DNA from: Ferrovibrio sp964218355
Lineage (GTDB): Bacteria; Pseudomonadota; Alphaproteobacteria; Ferrovibrionales; Ferrovibrionaceae
Assembly (NCBI RefSeq): GCF_964218355.1
Contig: NZ_CAXPMC010000007.1
Span: forward strand, 91,694-155,693
Direction: 5' to 3'
DNA: 64,000 nucleotides
The translations under genes and the position numbers were made by a program. Positions 16,724 through 25,555 of the stretch are shown here, one piece after another. Numbering within the stretch: position 1 is the stretch's first letter; each line of letters begins with the position of its first letter. The notes beneath the pieces are model-generated. The model did no database searches. It was given only the letters and a program-made list of their open reading frames with translations, and was not told the origin of the DNA.

Positions 16724-17788
16724 ATGCAGGATTTCATCTATGCCAGCCTGCCGCAGCGCGTGCGCTTCGGTCGCGGCACGCTGGCCGGGCTGGGCGACGA
16801 GCTGGAGCGGATCGGCAGCCGCCGTGCACTGCTGCTGACCACGCCGGAGCAGGCGGGGCTGGCTGCTGCCGTGCGCGACGCGGCCGGCGGCCGCATCGCC
16901 GGGCATTTCGCCGGCGCCGCCATGCATACGCCGGTGGCGGTGAGCGCGGCGGCGCTGGCCGAGCTGCGCCGGCTGGACGCCGATGCGCTGGTTTCGGCCG
17001 GCGGCGGTTCCACCACCGGGCTGGGCAAGGCGCTGGCCCTGCGCAGCGGCCTGCCACAGGTGGCGGTTCCCACCACCTATGCCGGTTCGGAGATGACGCC
17101 GATCCTGGGCGAGACGGCGGAGGGCCGCAAGACGACGCAGCGCGATCCCCGGCTGCTGCCCGGCACGGTGATCTACGATGTCGATCTCACGCTCAGCCTG
17201 CCGCCCGGCCTGTCGGCGGTCAGCGGCATGAATGCCATGGCCCATGCGGTGGAGGCATTGTATGCCGCCGATACCAATCCGGTGATCGACCTGATGGCGG
17301 AGGAATCCGTGCGCGCACTGGCGGCCGGCCTACCGGCGGTTATTGCCGATCCGCAGGATGGCGCCGCGCGCTGGCAGGCGCTGCACGGCGCCTGGCTGGC
17401 CGGCATCTGTCTCGGCAATGTCGGCATGGCGCTGCATCACAAGCTGTGCCATGTGCTGGGCGGCAGTTTCGACCTGCCCCATGCCGAAACCCATTGCGTG
17501 GTGCTGCCCTATGCGCTGGCCTGCAACGCGCCGGCCGTGCCGCAGGCGATGCAGCGGCTGGGCCGGGCGCTCGATGCGGCGGATGCCGCGCAGGCGCTGT
17601 GGCAGCTGGGCAGCCGGCTCGGCGCGCCGCGCGGCCTGGCCGCACTCGGCCTGCCGGAAAGCGCGCTGGAACGCGCGGCCGACATCGCCGCGGAGAATCC
17701 CTACCGGAATCCGCGGCCGCTGGACCGGCCGCTGCTGCTGGCCCTGCTGCGGCAGGCCCATGCCGGCGACCCGCCGCGGCCCATGTGA
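16724..17788 (+). CDS. Maleylacetate reductase
   Basis: Iron-containing-alcohol-dehydrogenase-family enzyme reducing maleylacetate to 3-oxoadipate with NAD(P)H, the step after hydroxyquinol ring cleavage. The 354-residue product has the nucleotide-binding GGGSTTGLGKA motif (about 90-100), VPTTYAGSEMTPILG, and metal-binding residues in HKLCHVLGG and LPHAETH. Possible starts are GTG 16712, ATG 16715 and ATG 16724; 16724 gives the family-like N-terminus MQDFIYASLPQRVRFG, but no clear ribosome site separates them. The gene lies 15 bp before the dioxygenase, so the two are clearly co-transcribed. Confidence 0.92.
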   Translation: MQDFIYASLPQRVRFGRGTLAGLGDELERIGSRRALLLTTPEQAGLAAAVRDAAGGRIAGHFAGAAMHTPVAVSAAALAELRRLDADALVSAGGGSTTGLGKALALRSGLPQVAVPTTYAGSEMTPILGETAEGRKTTQRDPRLLPGTVIYDVDLTLSLPPGLSAVSGMNAMAHAVEALYAADTNPVIDLMAEESVRALAAGLPAVIADPQDGAARWQALHGAWLAGICLGNVGMALHHKLCHVLGGSFDLPHAETHCVVLPYALACNAPAVPQAMQRLGRALDAADAAQALWQLGSRLGAPRGLAALGLPESALERAADIAAENPYRNPRPLDRPLLLALLRQAHAGDPPRPM

Positions 17789-17803
17789 CATGCGAGGAAG
17801 ACG

Positions 17804-18670
17804 ATGACCATCGAGAACAGCATCACCGAAGCCGCGCGTGCGCGCGTGGCGCAGGCCGCCGACGACCGCATCCGCCAGATCAGCGATGCCCTGGTGCGGC
17901 ATCTGCATGCCTTCATCCGCGAGGTCGAGCCGAGCCAGGCCGAATGGAAGGCGGGCATCGATTTCCTGACCCGCACCGGACATATGTGCGACAATCTCCG
18001 CCAGGAATTCATCCTGCTGTCGGACGTGCTCGGCGTGTCGATGCTGGTCGATGCGATCAATCACCGGCAGGATCGCGGGGCCACCCAGTCGACGGTGCTG
18101 GGGCCTTTCTATGTCGACAATCCGCCGGAAATGCCGGCCGGTGCCGATATTGCCGCCGGCCTGCCCGGGGCGCCGCTGCTGGTCGAGGGGCGGGTGACCG
18201 ATGCGGCCGGCAATGCCCTGGCCGGCGCCATCGTCGATACCTGGCAGGCCGATGAAGCCGGCTTCTACGACGTGCAGCAGCTCGACAGGCTCGGCGGTCT
18301 CAGCGGCCGGGCGCGGTTCCGCACCGATGCCGAGGGCCGTTTCCATTTCTGGACGGTGAAGCCGTCTTCCTATCCGATTCCCGATGACGGCCCGGTCGGC
18401 GACCTGCTGAAGGCGCAGGGCCGGCATCCGTGGCGGCCGGCGCATGTGCATTTCATGATCGCGGCACCCGGTCATGCGACGCTGGTCACCCATGTCTTCG
18501 AGGCCGGCGACCGCTATCTCGACAGCGACGTGGTGTTCGGCGTGAAGCCGCAGCTGATCGCACGGATCGAGCATTGCCCGGCCGGAGATGCACCGGACGG
18601 TCGTGCGATGGCACAGCCCTATCACCGCCTGCGCTACGACTTCGCGCTGGCACCGGAGAAAGGTGATTGA
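17804..18670 (+). CDS. Hydroxyquinol 1,2-dioxygenase (intradiol)
   Basis: Non-heme Fe(III) enzyme opening the ring of 1,2,4-trihydroxybenzene to maleylacetate. The 288-residue protein has an N-terminal helical dimerisation domain (about 20-100) and a C-terminal beta-sandwich. All four iron ligands are visible: Tyr155 (GFYDVQ), Tyr190 (SSYPIP), His214 and His216 (RPAHVHF). Catechol 1,2-dioxygenase is the close alternative, but direct linkage with maleylacetate reductase favours hydroxyquinol. It has an AGGAAG ribosome site. A paired operator and the transporter genes follow it. Confidence 0.92.
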   Translation: MTIENSITEAARARVAQAADDRIRQISDALVRHLHAFIREVEPSQAEWKAGIDFLTRTGHMCDNLRQEFILLSDVLGVSMLVDAINHRQDRGATQSTVLGPFYVDNPPEMPAGADIAAGLPGAPLLVEGRVTDAAGNALAGAIVDTWQADEAGFYDVQQLDRLGGLSGRARFRTDAEGRFHFWTVKPSSYPIPDDGPVGDLLKAQGRHPWRPAHVHFMIAAPGHATLVTHVFEAGDRYLDSDVVFGVKPQLIARIEHCPAGDAPDGRAMAQPYHRLRYDFALAPEKGD

Positions 18671-18693
18671 CAGGCCGCAGGCCATCGGCGAAA

Positions 18694-18727
18694 GTTCATC
18701 TATAAGAACAAGTTCACATATATGAAC
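18694..18727. promoter_or_regulatory. Paired 16-bp operator palindromes upstream of the transporter genes
   Basis: GTTCATCTATAAGAAC (18694-18709) and GTTCACATATATGAAC (18712-18727) are inverted repeats starting 18 bp apart. They match the pair at 15968-16001 in arm sequence (GTTC...GAAC) and spacing. They overlap -10-like sequences (TATAAG, CATATA) and lie 40 bp before the transporter gene start, so bound protein would probably block or recruit polymerase there. Confidence 0.78.
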
Positions 18728-18767
18728 CAAGCGGGCAGCCAGTCCGCAGGTCCGGGAGGAGGACATC

Positions 18768-19751
18768 ATGAGCAAGCAGGCTTTCGCATCTCTGGCCATC
18801 GGCATGGCCGTTTCCGCCGCCACCGTGCTGGCGGCGCAGCCGGCCGTTGCCGACGAATGGCCGTCGCGGCCGGTCCGCATGGTGGTCGGCTTCGGCGCCG
18901 GCGGCGGCACCGACATCATCGCCCGCATCGTCGCCCAGCCGCTGTCGGAAGCGCTGGGCCAGCCGGTGGTGGTCGAGAACAAGCCGGGCGCCGGCGGCAC
19001 CATCGGTGCCGACACCGTCGCCAAGGCCGAAAAGGACGGTTATTCGATCTTCATGATGAATAACGGCCATGCCGTTTCGGCCAACCTCTACAAGAAGCTG
19101 CCCTTCGATGCCGAGAAGGATTTCGCGCCGGTTTCGCTGGTGGCCACCATGCCGCTGGTGATCGCCGTCAACAACGACCTGAAGGCAGGCAACCTGAAGG
19201 AACTGGTCGCGCTGGCCAAGGCTGAGCCCAACAAGGTGCGCTTCGCCAGCGTCGGCGTCGGCAGCACCCAGCATTTCGTCGGCACCGTGTTCCGCATGAT
19301 GGCCGGCATCCAGCTGCGCCATGTGCCCTACAAGGGTACGCCGGCGGCGGTGGCGGCGACCCGCAGCGGCGAGGTCGAGATGCTGGTCGAGGTCGCCTCG
19401 CCGGTGATCGGCCAGATCAGGGGCGGCGAGCTGAAGGCGCTGGCGGTCACCTCGGCCGAGCGCTATCCGGTGCTGCCCGATGTGCCGACCGTGGCCGAGG
19501 CCGGCCTCAAGGGCTTCGACATCTCCACCTGGTATGGCCTGGCTTTCCCGGCCGGCACGCCGGCGGCCATCGTCACCAAGATGAACCAGGCCATTCACAA
19601 GGCGCTGGCGCAGGACAGCGTGCGCAAGCAGATCCTCGATGCCGCCTTCATCCCGGCGACCAACACGCCGCAGGCCTTCACCGCCCATCTTGCCTCCGAA
19701 ATCAAGCGCTGGGGCGGCGTGATGAAGGATGCCGAGGTCCAGCAGCAGTAA
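18768..19751 (+). CDS. Bug-family tripartite tricarboxylate transporter substrate-binding protein
   Basis: A 327-residue periplasmic binding protein. The signal peptide ends at about Ala28 (AVA|DEW). The Bug/TctC signature follows (WPSRPVRMVVGFGAGGGTDIIAR, VVENKPGAGGTIGADTVAKA). It delivers a carboxylate to the TctA/TctB membrane pair encoded just downstream. The genetic setting suggests an aromatic or related carboxylate that feeds hydroxyquinol, but Bug proteins cannot be assigned ligands from sequence alone. Start 18768 has a strong GGGAGGAGG site. Confidence 0.95.
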   Translation: MSKQAFASLAIGMAVSAATVLAAQPAVADEWPSRPVRMVVGFGAGGGTDIIARIVAQPLSEALGQPVVVENKPGAGGTIGADTVAKAEKDGYSIFMMNNGHAVSANLYKKLPFDAEKDFAPVSLVATMPLVIAVNNDLKAGNLKELVALAKAEPNKVRFASVGVGSTQHFVGTVFRMMAGIQLRHVPYKGTPAAVAATRSGEVEMLVEVASPVIGQIRGGELKALAVTSAERYPVLPDVPTVAEAGLKGFDISTWYGLAFPAGTPAAIVTKMNQAIHKALAQDSVRKQILDAAFIPATNTPQAFTAHLASEIKRWGGVMKDAEVQQQ

Positions 19752-19767
19752 GCGGACCGGGAGAGGG

Positions 19768-20301
19768 ATGATGACGCGGGATGCCTGCGCCGGCCTGTTT
19801 GTTGCCTGTTTCGGCGCGGGCATCCTTGCCCTGACCTGGTCCTATCCCTCCGGCAACCCGTCGGAGATCGGGCCGGGCCTGGTGATGCAGGCGGGCGGCG
19901 GCGCCATGCTGCTGCTCGGGCTGCTGCAGGCCGGCCTTGCCCGCCGGCGGCAGAGCCTGTCCGCCGCGCCGGATGGGCGGGTGCCGCCTGCCGCGCAGGA
20001 AGCGCGGGTGCCACCTGCCGCGCAGGAAGCGCGGGTGCCGGATGCACCGCTGCCGGCCTTCCGCAGCTGGCGGCCCTTCGTGATCCCGGCATCGATGGCG
20101 CTGTTCGCCCTGCTGCTGCAGGCGGGCGGGCTGGCCCTCACCGCTGCCGTCGCCACCTTCACCGCCACCTACGGCCTGCGCAGCCTGACCCTGCGCAGCC
20201 GCATCCTCTGCGCCATCGGGCTGTCCGCCTTCGTCACCCTGCTGTTCGGCTACGGGCTGCGTATCCAGATGCCCATCTGGCCGGGATTGTTCATGCCATG
20301 A
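19768..20301 (+). CDS. Tripartite tricarboxylate transporter small subunit (TctB-like)
   Basis: A 177-residue membrane protein with four predicted helices (about 5-25, 38-55, 105-125, 150-172), matching TctB size and topology. The cytoplasmic loop between helices 2 and 3 holds a nine-residue direct repeat RVPPAAQEA (27-bp units at 19978 and 20005), an insertion unusual for the family. It follows the binding-protein gene by 16 bp and overlaps the tctA-like gene by 4 bp (ATGA). ATG 19768 has a GGGAGAGGG site. Confidence 0.88.
   Translation: MMTRDACAGLFVACFGAGILALTWSYPSGNPSEIGPGLVMQAGGGAMLLLGLLQAGLARRRQSLSAAPDGRVPPAAQEARVPPAAQEARVPDAPLPAFRSWRPFVIPASMALFALLLQAGGLALTAAVATFTATYGLRSLTLRSRILCAIGLSAFVTLLFGYGLRIQMPIWPGLFMP
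19978..20031 (+). repeat. 27-bp in-frame tandem duplication within tctB-like gene
   Basis: Two 27-bp copies differing at one base (a synonymous change in the PP dipeptide) encode RVPPAAQEA twice. A partial third copy follows (RVPDAP). The insert lies in a predicted loop, so it probably does not disrupt the transporter. Confidence 0.9.
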
Positions 20302-21806
20302 TCCAGTCGCTGGAGTATTTCCTGTCCGGCCTCGGCGTCGCGCTGGAGCCGACCAACCTGCTGTTCTGTTTCTTCGGCGTGCTGTGCGGCACGCTGATCG
20401 GTGTTCTGCCCGGCATCGGCCCGGTGGCGACCATCGCCATGCTGCTGCCGGTGACCTTCTACCTGACCCCGGTGGCTGCCCTGATCATGCTGGCCGGCAT
20501 CTATTACGGCTCGCAGTATGGCGGCTCGACCACCTCGATCCTGATGCGGGTGCCGGGCGAATCCGCCTCGGTGGTCACCTGCCTCGATGGCTACGAGATG
20601 GCGCGCCGCGGCCGGGCCGGCTCGGCGCTGGCCATCGCCGCGCTGGGCAGTTTCTTCGCCGGCATCGTCGGCACCATGCTGAACGTGCTGTTCGGGCCGG
20701 AATTCGCCAGGATCGCGCTGTCCTTCGGCTCGGCCGAGTATTTCGGCCTGATGGTGCTGGGCCTGTCGGTGTCGATCGTGATGTCGCATGGCTCGATGAT
20801 CGGCGCGCTGGGCATGGTCTGCCTCGGCCTGCTGCTGGGCAGCGTCGGCCGCGACATCAATACCGGTTTCCCGCGCCTGACCTTCGACCTGCCGGAACTG
20901 TCGGACGGCATCGGCTTCGTGCCGCTGGCGGTCGGCCTGTTCGGCATCGCGGAAGTCATGCGCAACCTCGATGCCGGCGAGGCCTTCACCGGCATGGTGC
21001 AGAAGGTCGGCCGCCTGTGGCCCTCGCGCGAGGAGGGTCGCCGTGCGACGCCGGCGGTGCTGCGCGGCACGCTGCTGGGCACGCTGCTCGGCATCCTGCC
21101 CGGCGGCGGCTCGATCCTGGCCTCCTTCACGTCCTACGGCCTCGAGAAGCGGCTGTCGCGGCGGCCGCAGGAATTCGGCAACGGCGCGGTCGAGGGTCTG
21201 GCCGGGCCGGAATCGGCCAACAATGCCGCCGCCCAGGCCTCGTTCATCCCGCTGCTGACGCTGGGCATCCCGCCCAATGCGGTGCTGGCTTTGCTGGTCG
21301 GCGGCATGATGATCCACGGCATCGCGCCGGGTCCGACGGTGATGACCGAACAGCCGGCGCTGTTCTGGGGCCTGATCGCCAGCATGCTGATCGGCAATAT
21401 CATGCTGGTGATCATCAACCTGCCGCTGGTGGGCATCTGGGTGCAGTTCCTGAAGATCCCCTACCGCTTCATGTTCCCGGCGATCTTCCTGTTCTGCTGC
21501 ATCGGCGTCTACGGCGTGAACAGCAGCAGCTTCGAGGTGCTGCTGGCGGTCGGTTTCGGCCTGCTCGGCTTCCTGCTCTCGAAACTGGGGCTGGAGGCGG
21601 CGCCGCTGGTGCTGGGCTTCGTGCTCGGGCCGCTGATCGAGGATCACCTGCGGCGGGCGCTGACGCTGTCGGACGGCGATCCGACGGTCTTTGCCACCCG
21701 GCCGGTGGCGGCGGTCCTGCTGCTGCTGGCGGTGCTGGCGCCCTGTCTGGTGCTGCTGCCGCAATTCGGCCGCCGCCGCCGCGAGATTTTCCAGGAAGAG
21801 GCCTGA
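20298..21806 (+). CDS. Tripartite tricarboxylate transporter large permease (TctA-like)
   Basis: A 502-residue inner-membrane permease with about 12 helices. The hallmark GVLPGIGPVATIAMLLPVTF and YGGSTTSILMRVPGE segments lie near residues 35-95, with the second half-repeat GILPGGGSILASF near 265. It couples cation gradient to uptake of the ligand captured by the Bug protein. It is translationally coupled to the TctB-like gene and followed 36 bp later by the flavin reductase gene, all apparently in one operon behind the 18694-18727 operators. Confidence 0.95.
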   Translation: MIQSLEYFLSGLGVALEPTNLLFCFFGVLCGTLIGVLPGIGPVATIAMLLPVTFYLTPVAALIMLAGIYYGSQYGGSTTSILMRVPGESASVVTCLDGYEMARRGRAGSALAIAALGSFFAGIVGTMLNVLFGPEFARIALSFGSAEYFGLMVLGLSVSIVMSHGSMIGALGMVCLGLLLGSVGRDINTGFPRLTFDLPELSDGIGFVPLAVGLFGIAEVMRNLDAGEAFTGMVQKVGRLWPSREEGRRATPAVLRGTLLGTLLGILPGGGSILASFTSYGLEKRLSRRPQEFGNGAVEGLAGPESANNAAAQASFIPLLTLGIPPNAVLALLVGGMMIHGIAPGPTVMTEQPALFWGLIASMLIGNIMLVIINLPLVGIWVQFLKIPYRFMFPAIFLFCCIGVYGVNSSSFEVLLAVGFGLLGFLLSKLGLEAAPLVLGFVLGPLIEDHLRRALTLSDGDPTVFATRPVAAVLLLLAVLAPCLVLLPQFGRRRREIFQEEA

Positions 21807-21842
21807 GGCCCGCCTGGCCAACCCCGGACCGGAGATGATTCC

Positions 21843-22403
21843 ATGACCACGACCGATATCCGCGTCGCCGCCCTGTGCGGCAGCCTGCGCAAGGATTCGT
21901 ACAATGCCGCCGCGCTGCGTGCCGCCATCGAGCTGGCACCGGCGGGCATGACGATCCGGCCGGCGCCGGTGGGCGACCTGCCGCTGTATAACGACGACAT
22001 CCGCCAGGCCGGCTATCCCGAGCCGGTGGCCCGGCTGCGCCAGGCGCTGGGCGAGGCCGATGCCGTGCTGTTCGTGACCCCGGAATACAATTTCTCGATA
22101 CCGGGTGTGCTCAAGAACGCCATCGACTGGGCCTCGCGGCCGCCGAGCCAGCCGTTCGACGGCAAGCCGGTGGCGATCATGGGCGCGGCAACCGGCGTGA
22201 TCGGCACCGCGCGGGCGCAGTATCACCTGCGGCAGATGATGGTGTTCCTGAACGCCTTCCCGGTGAACAAGCCGGAAGTCTTCATCGGCCAGGCGGCGTC
22301 GAAATTCGATGCCGGCGGCAATCTGACCGACCAGCCGACCCGCGACATCATCGCCCAGCTGCTGGCCGCCCTGCAGGCCTGGACCCTGAAGCTGCGCGGC
22401 TGA
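21843..22403 (+). CDS. NAD(P)H-dependent FMN reductase
   Basis: A 186-residue flavodoxin-like reductase with the diagnostic N-terminal LCGSLRKDSYNAAAL phosphate-binding loop (about 11-25) and the TPEYNFSIPGVLKNAIDWASR motif (about 79-99). It should supply reduced FMN to a two-component monooxygenase or reduce quinones. In resorcinol-type pathways a reductase partners a hydroxylase that makes hydroxyquinol, yet no hydroxylase gene is in this window. It is the last gene of the island by orientation and spacing. Confidence 0.9.
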   Translation: MTTTDIRVAALCGSLRKDSYNAAALRAAIELAPAGMTIRPAPVGDLPLYNDDIRQAGYPEPVARLRQALGEADAVLFVTPEYNFSIPGVLKNAIDWASRPPSQPFDGKPVAIMGAATGVIGTARAQYHLRQMMVFLNAFPVNKPEVFIGQAASKFDAGGNLTDQPTRDIIAQLLAALQAWTLKLRG

Positions 22404-22546
22404 ACCCGCCATGTGAGCCGGGCGGGGCGCCCTTGCCGCGAATCCGGCCGCCGGAGTAGATTGCGTTCCGTCGCAGGCATTGACGGTTGCGGGCCCGGGT
22501 GAGCGCTTTCGAACCTTTGGAACATGGCGGTCGCCCCGCTGCGGAC

Positions 22547-24151
22547 ATGACGTCCGGGGCAGACCTGCTGCCGCGCGGACTGCTGCCCGGGTTGACCCGC
22601 AGGCTGTCGCGCAGCCAGCTCCTGCAGGCCGTGGCGCTGCTGCTGCCGGCCTGCTGGGCCCTCGGCTACCTCCAGCCGCCGCTCAATCACGATGCCGCCC
22701 TGATCCTGGACGTCGCCGGCCGCTGGCTGGACGGGGCCCGGCTCTATGTCGACGTGATCGACATCAACCCGCCGCTGGTCTTCCTGCTGGCGGCACTGCC
22801 CGAAATGCTGGCCCGGCATTTCGCCGCCGTCGACGGCCCGACGGCATTTGTCCTCATGGTTCTCGGCCTTGCCGGTGGCGCCCTGTTGCTGGCCCACAGG
22901 GTCATCACGCTGGCCGGCAGCGGCTTCGGCCCGGTGTCGCGGTTCCTGCTGCCGCCGCTGCTGGCCTTTCTGCTGCTCGTCTATCCCGACGACATGTTCG
23001 GCCAGCGCGAGCACATCATGCTGATCGCCAGCATGCCGTATCTGCTGGCGGCGGTCCCGCGGGCCGGGGGGCAGCGTCTGCCGGACGGCCTGCTGTGGAC
23101 GATCATGGCCGCGGCCGGTATCGGCTTTGCCCTGAAGCCGCATTTCCTGCTGGCGCTCGCCCTGGTCGAGGTCTGCCTGATGGCATTGCGGCGCCAGCCG
23201 GGCCTGCGCGATCCGGCACTGTGGTGGCTGGCGGCGGGCCCGGCCCTGCAGGGTTTCCTGATGATTGCCGTGATGCCGGAATACCTGGCCGAGATCGTGC
23301 CGATGGCATTCCGGCAATATGCCGAGCAGGGCGAGGCGATGTGGGCGGTGGCGACCGGCGGCCTGATCGGACCGGTGCTGGCGGTCAGTCTGCCGCTGGC
23401 CGGGATCGCCGTCGCCCTGCGCGGCCTGCAGCTGCAGCGGCTGGTGGTCCTCTATGTGCTCGGCAGTGCGGTCGCGGCGGTGGTGCAGGCCAAGGGCTGG
23501 TCGTACCAGAGCCTGCCGGCCACCGCGGGCTGCCTGCTGCTGGTGTTCAGCACCCTGGCCGGCGTGATCGACCGCTACCTGCCCCGCCGCACCGCCGCCG
23601 CCGGCGCGCCGGCCATCGCCGGCCTGCTGCTGCTGACCTGCTATTTCCATGGTGCCACGCTCGGCCTGCCGTTCCAGCCGCAGCGCGGGTTTGCCACCAG
23701 CGATACCCGCCGGCTGCTCGACGTGGTGCAGCGTCACGCCTTCGACGGCCGCGTGATGATCGTCTCGCCCGGCGTGCTGCCGCATTTCCCGATGGTGAAC
23801 TATGCCCGTGTCCGGCTGACCGGGCGTTTCGAGAGCATGTGGCTGCTGCAGGGAATCTACGGCGATTGCGGCCGGCCGGCGCCCTACAACCCGCCGGCCC
23901 GGATGTCGGCGGACGAGCGGCGCATTTTCGACGGCCTGTCCGCCGATTTTGCGCATGACCGGCCGTCGCTGGTGATCATCGACACGGATGCCGGCATTCC
24001 GGCCTGCGGCGGTCCGGCTTTCGACTATCTCGAATATTTCGGCCGCAATTCGGTTTTTGCGGCGACGCTGGACGAGTATGAGGAAATCACGGCCTTCGGC
24101 CGTTACCGTATCTTCCAGCGCACGACCGGGACGGACCCGGAGGAACTGTAG
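22547..24151 (+). CDS. Polytopic membrane protein, glycosyltransferase-39-like hypothetical
   Basis: About 534 residues with roughly nine to eleven hydrophobic helices, an early luminal NHDAALILDVAGRWLDGARLYVD region containing Asp residues, then a soluble C-terminal domain (about 400-534). The Asp-rich first loop followed by PPLVFLLAALP resembles GT-C/ArnT-type glycosyltransferases, but I cannot confirm the family. ATG 22547 is chosen; GTG 22499 and TTG 22487 are in-frame alternatives without convincing ribosome sites. It stands alone before the convergently oriented tRNA-Ser gene. Confidence 0.65.
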   Translation: MTSGADLLPRGLLPGLTRRLSRSQLLQAVALLLPACWALGYLQPPLNHDAALILDVAGRWLDGARLYVDVIDINPPLVFLLAALPEMLARHFAAVDGPTAFVLMVLGLAGGALLLAHRVITLAGSGFGPVSRFLLPPLLAFLLLVYPDDMFGQREHIMLIASMPYLLAAVPRAGGQRLPDGLLWTIMAAAGIGFALKPHFLLALALVEVCLMALRRQPGLRDPALWWLAAGPALQGFLMIAVMPEYLAEIVPMAFRQYAEQGEAMWAVATGGLIGPVLAVSLPLAGIAVALRGLQLQRLVVLYVLGSAVAAVVQAKGWSYQSLPATAGCLLLVFSTLAGVIDRYLPRRTAAAGAPAIAGLLLLTCYFHGATLGLPFQPQRGFATSDTRRLLDVVQRHAFDGRVMIVSPGVLPHFPMVNYARVRLTGRFESMWLLQGIYGDCGRPAPYNPPARMSADERRIFDGLSADFAHDRPSLVIIDTDAGIPACGGPAFDYLEYFGRNSVFAATLDEYEEITAFGRYRIFQRTTGTDPEEL

Positions 24152-24175
24152 CGCCGGCCATTCTTTCTGGAAGGA

Positions 24176-24265
<90 letters not shown>

Positions 24266-24532
24266 GCAGGGGTCCGGCAGGGAACGGATGTCCCGGCCGG
24301 GGGTCGAAAGCGGCGCGGACCTTAACCGAAGCAGCCCCGACCCGCAAGCCTTGCGCGGCGTCTGCCGGTCCTGCCGGGCCACGGGGATTGGCCTTCGGAG
24401 TCAGCCGCTTATCCGCAGCCGCCGGCCGGGCGTGACAGGGCCGCCGGGGCCGGCGGCGGGGCTTGTCTTCGCCCCGGCCTTGGCGGAGACTTGGGGCAGG
24501 ATTGAGTCCACGGCATTCGCCTGGGAGGCCAG

Positions 24533-25507
24533 ATGGGCAGCGGCCGGTACCGCCTCGTCACACGCAGCGATTTTGATGGCCTGGCCAGTGCCGTGCTGCT
24601 GCGCGAGATGGACCTGATCGACGAGATCCGCTTCGCCCATCCGAAGGACATGCAGGACGGCGCCGTCGAGATCGGCCCGCGCGACATCATCACCAACCTG
24701 CCCTATGTGCCGGGCTGCCACCTGTGTTTCGACCATCATCTGAGCGAGGAAATCCGCGCCGGCGCCCCGGTGCCGGCGGATGCCCGCAATGGCGGGGCGC
24801 GGAACGGGCGGCCGGCCAACCACATCATCCGCGCCGGCGCCGATTCCGCTGCCCGCGTCGTGTGGGACCATTTCGGCGGCCACGAGCGGTTCCCGCGCCG
24901 GTTCGATGCGCTGATGTCGGCGGTCGACAAGGCGGATTCGGCGCATTTCACCGTCGAGGAGGTGCTCGATCCCACCGGCTGGGTGCTGCTGGCCTTCCTG
25001 ATGGATGCCCGCACCGGCCTGGGCCGGTTCCGCGATTTCCGCATTTCCAACTACCAGCTGATGCAGGACCTGGTCGAACTCAGCCGCGAGGGCGATGTCG
25101 GCAAGGTGCTGGCGCATCCGGATGTGCGCGAGCGGGCCGACCTGTATTTCGAACAGGCCGAACGCTTCCGCGACCAGCTGCGCCGCTGCGGCAGCGTGAT
25201 GGGCAATGTCGTCGTGCTCGACCTGCGCGGCGAGGAGCCGATCTGGGCCGGCAACCGCTTCCTGGTCTATGCGCTGTATCTGCGCTGCAACATCTCGGTG
25301 CATGTGCTGTGGGGCGTGAACCGGCGCAATACCGTGCTGGCGGTTGGCAAGACCATCTTCGGCCGGGCGCCCGGGATCGAGGTCGGCCCGCTGCTGCTGC
25401 ATTACGGCGGCGGCGGCCATGCCGGCGCCGGCACCTGCCAGGTCCCCAACGACCAGGCCGAACGGGTTCTGGCCGAAATCGTGCAGGCTCTGCGGGAGGA
25501 TTTGTAG
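24533..25507 (+). CDS. DHH-family phosphoesterase
   Basis: A 324-residue cytoplasmic phosphoesterase with metal-binding motifs SDFDG (residues 12-16), FDHH (about 66-69) and a C-terminal DHHA1-type GGGGHAGAG motif (about 297-305). Family members include RecJ, pyrophosphatases, exopolyphosphatases, and nanoRNA/cyclic-dinucleotide phosphodiesterases. The substrate here cannot be chosen from sequence. A GGAGG site at 24524-24528 precedes ATG 24533. The CBS-domain gene follows 48 bp downstream, as in some inorganic pyrophosphatase or nucleotide-sensing pairs. Confidence 0.85.
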   Translation: MGSGRYRLVTRSDFDGLASAVLLREMDLIDEIRFAHPKDMQDGAVEIGPRDIITNLPYVPGCHLCFDHHLSEEIRAGAPVPADARNGGARNGRPANHIIRAGADSAARVVWDHFGGHERFPRRFDALMSAVDKADSAHFTVEEVLDPTGWVLLAFLMDARTGLGRFRDFRISNYQLMQDLVELSREGDVGKVLAHPDVRERADLYFEQAERFRDQLRRCGSVMGNVVVLDLRGEEPIWAGNRFLVYALYLRCNISVHVLWGVNRRNTVLAVGKTIFGRAPGIEVGPLLLHYGGGGHAGAGTCQVPNDQAERVLAEIVQALREDL

Positions 25508-25555
25508 TGCCCGAATGACAACGCCCGGTACGGGCGGCAAACGGAGGAAGCGGCC

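Noticed and set aside
20250..22412. 720-codon minus-strand frame opposite tctA and the FMN reductase
   Set aside because: Very high Arg/Gln/His/Ala content and no motif; it is antisense to two clear genes.
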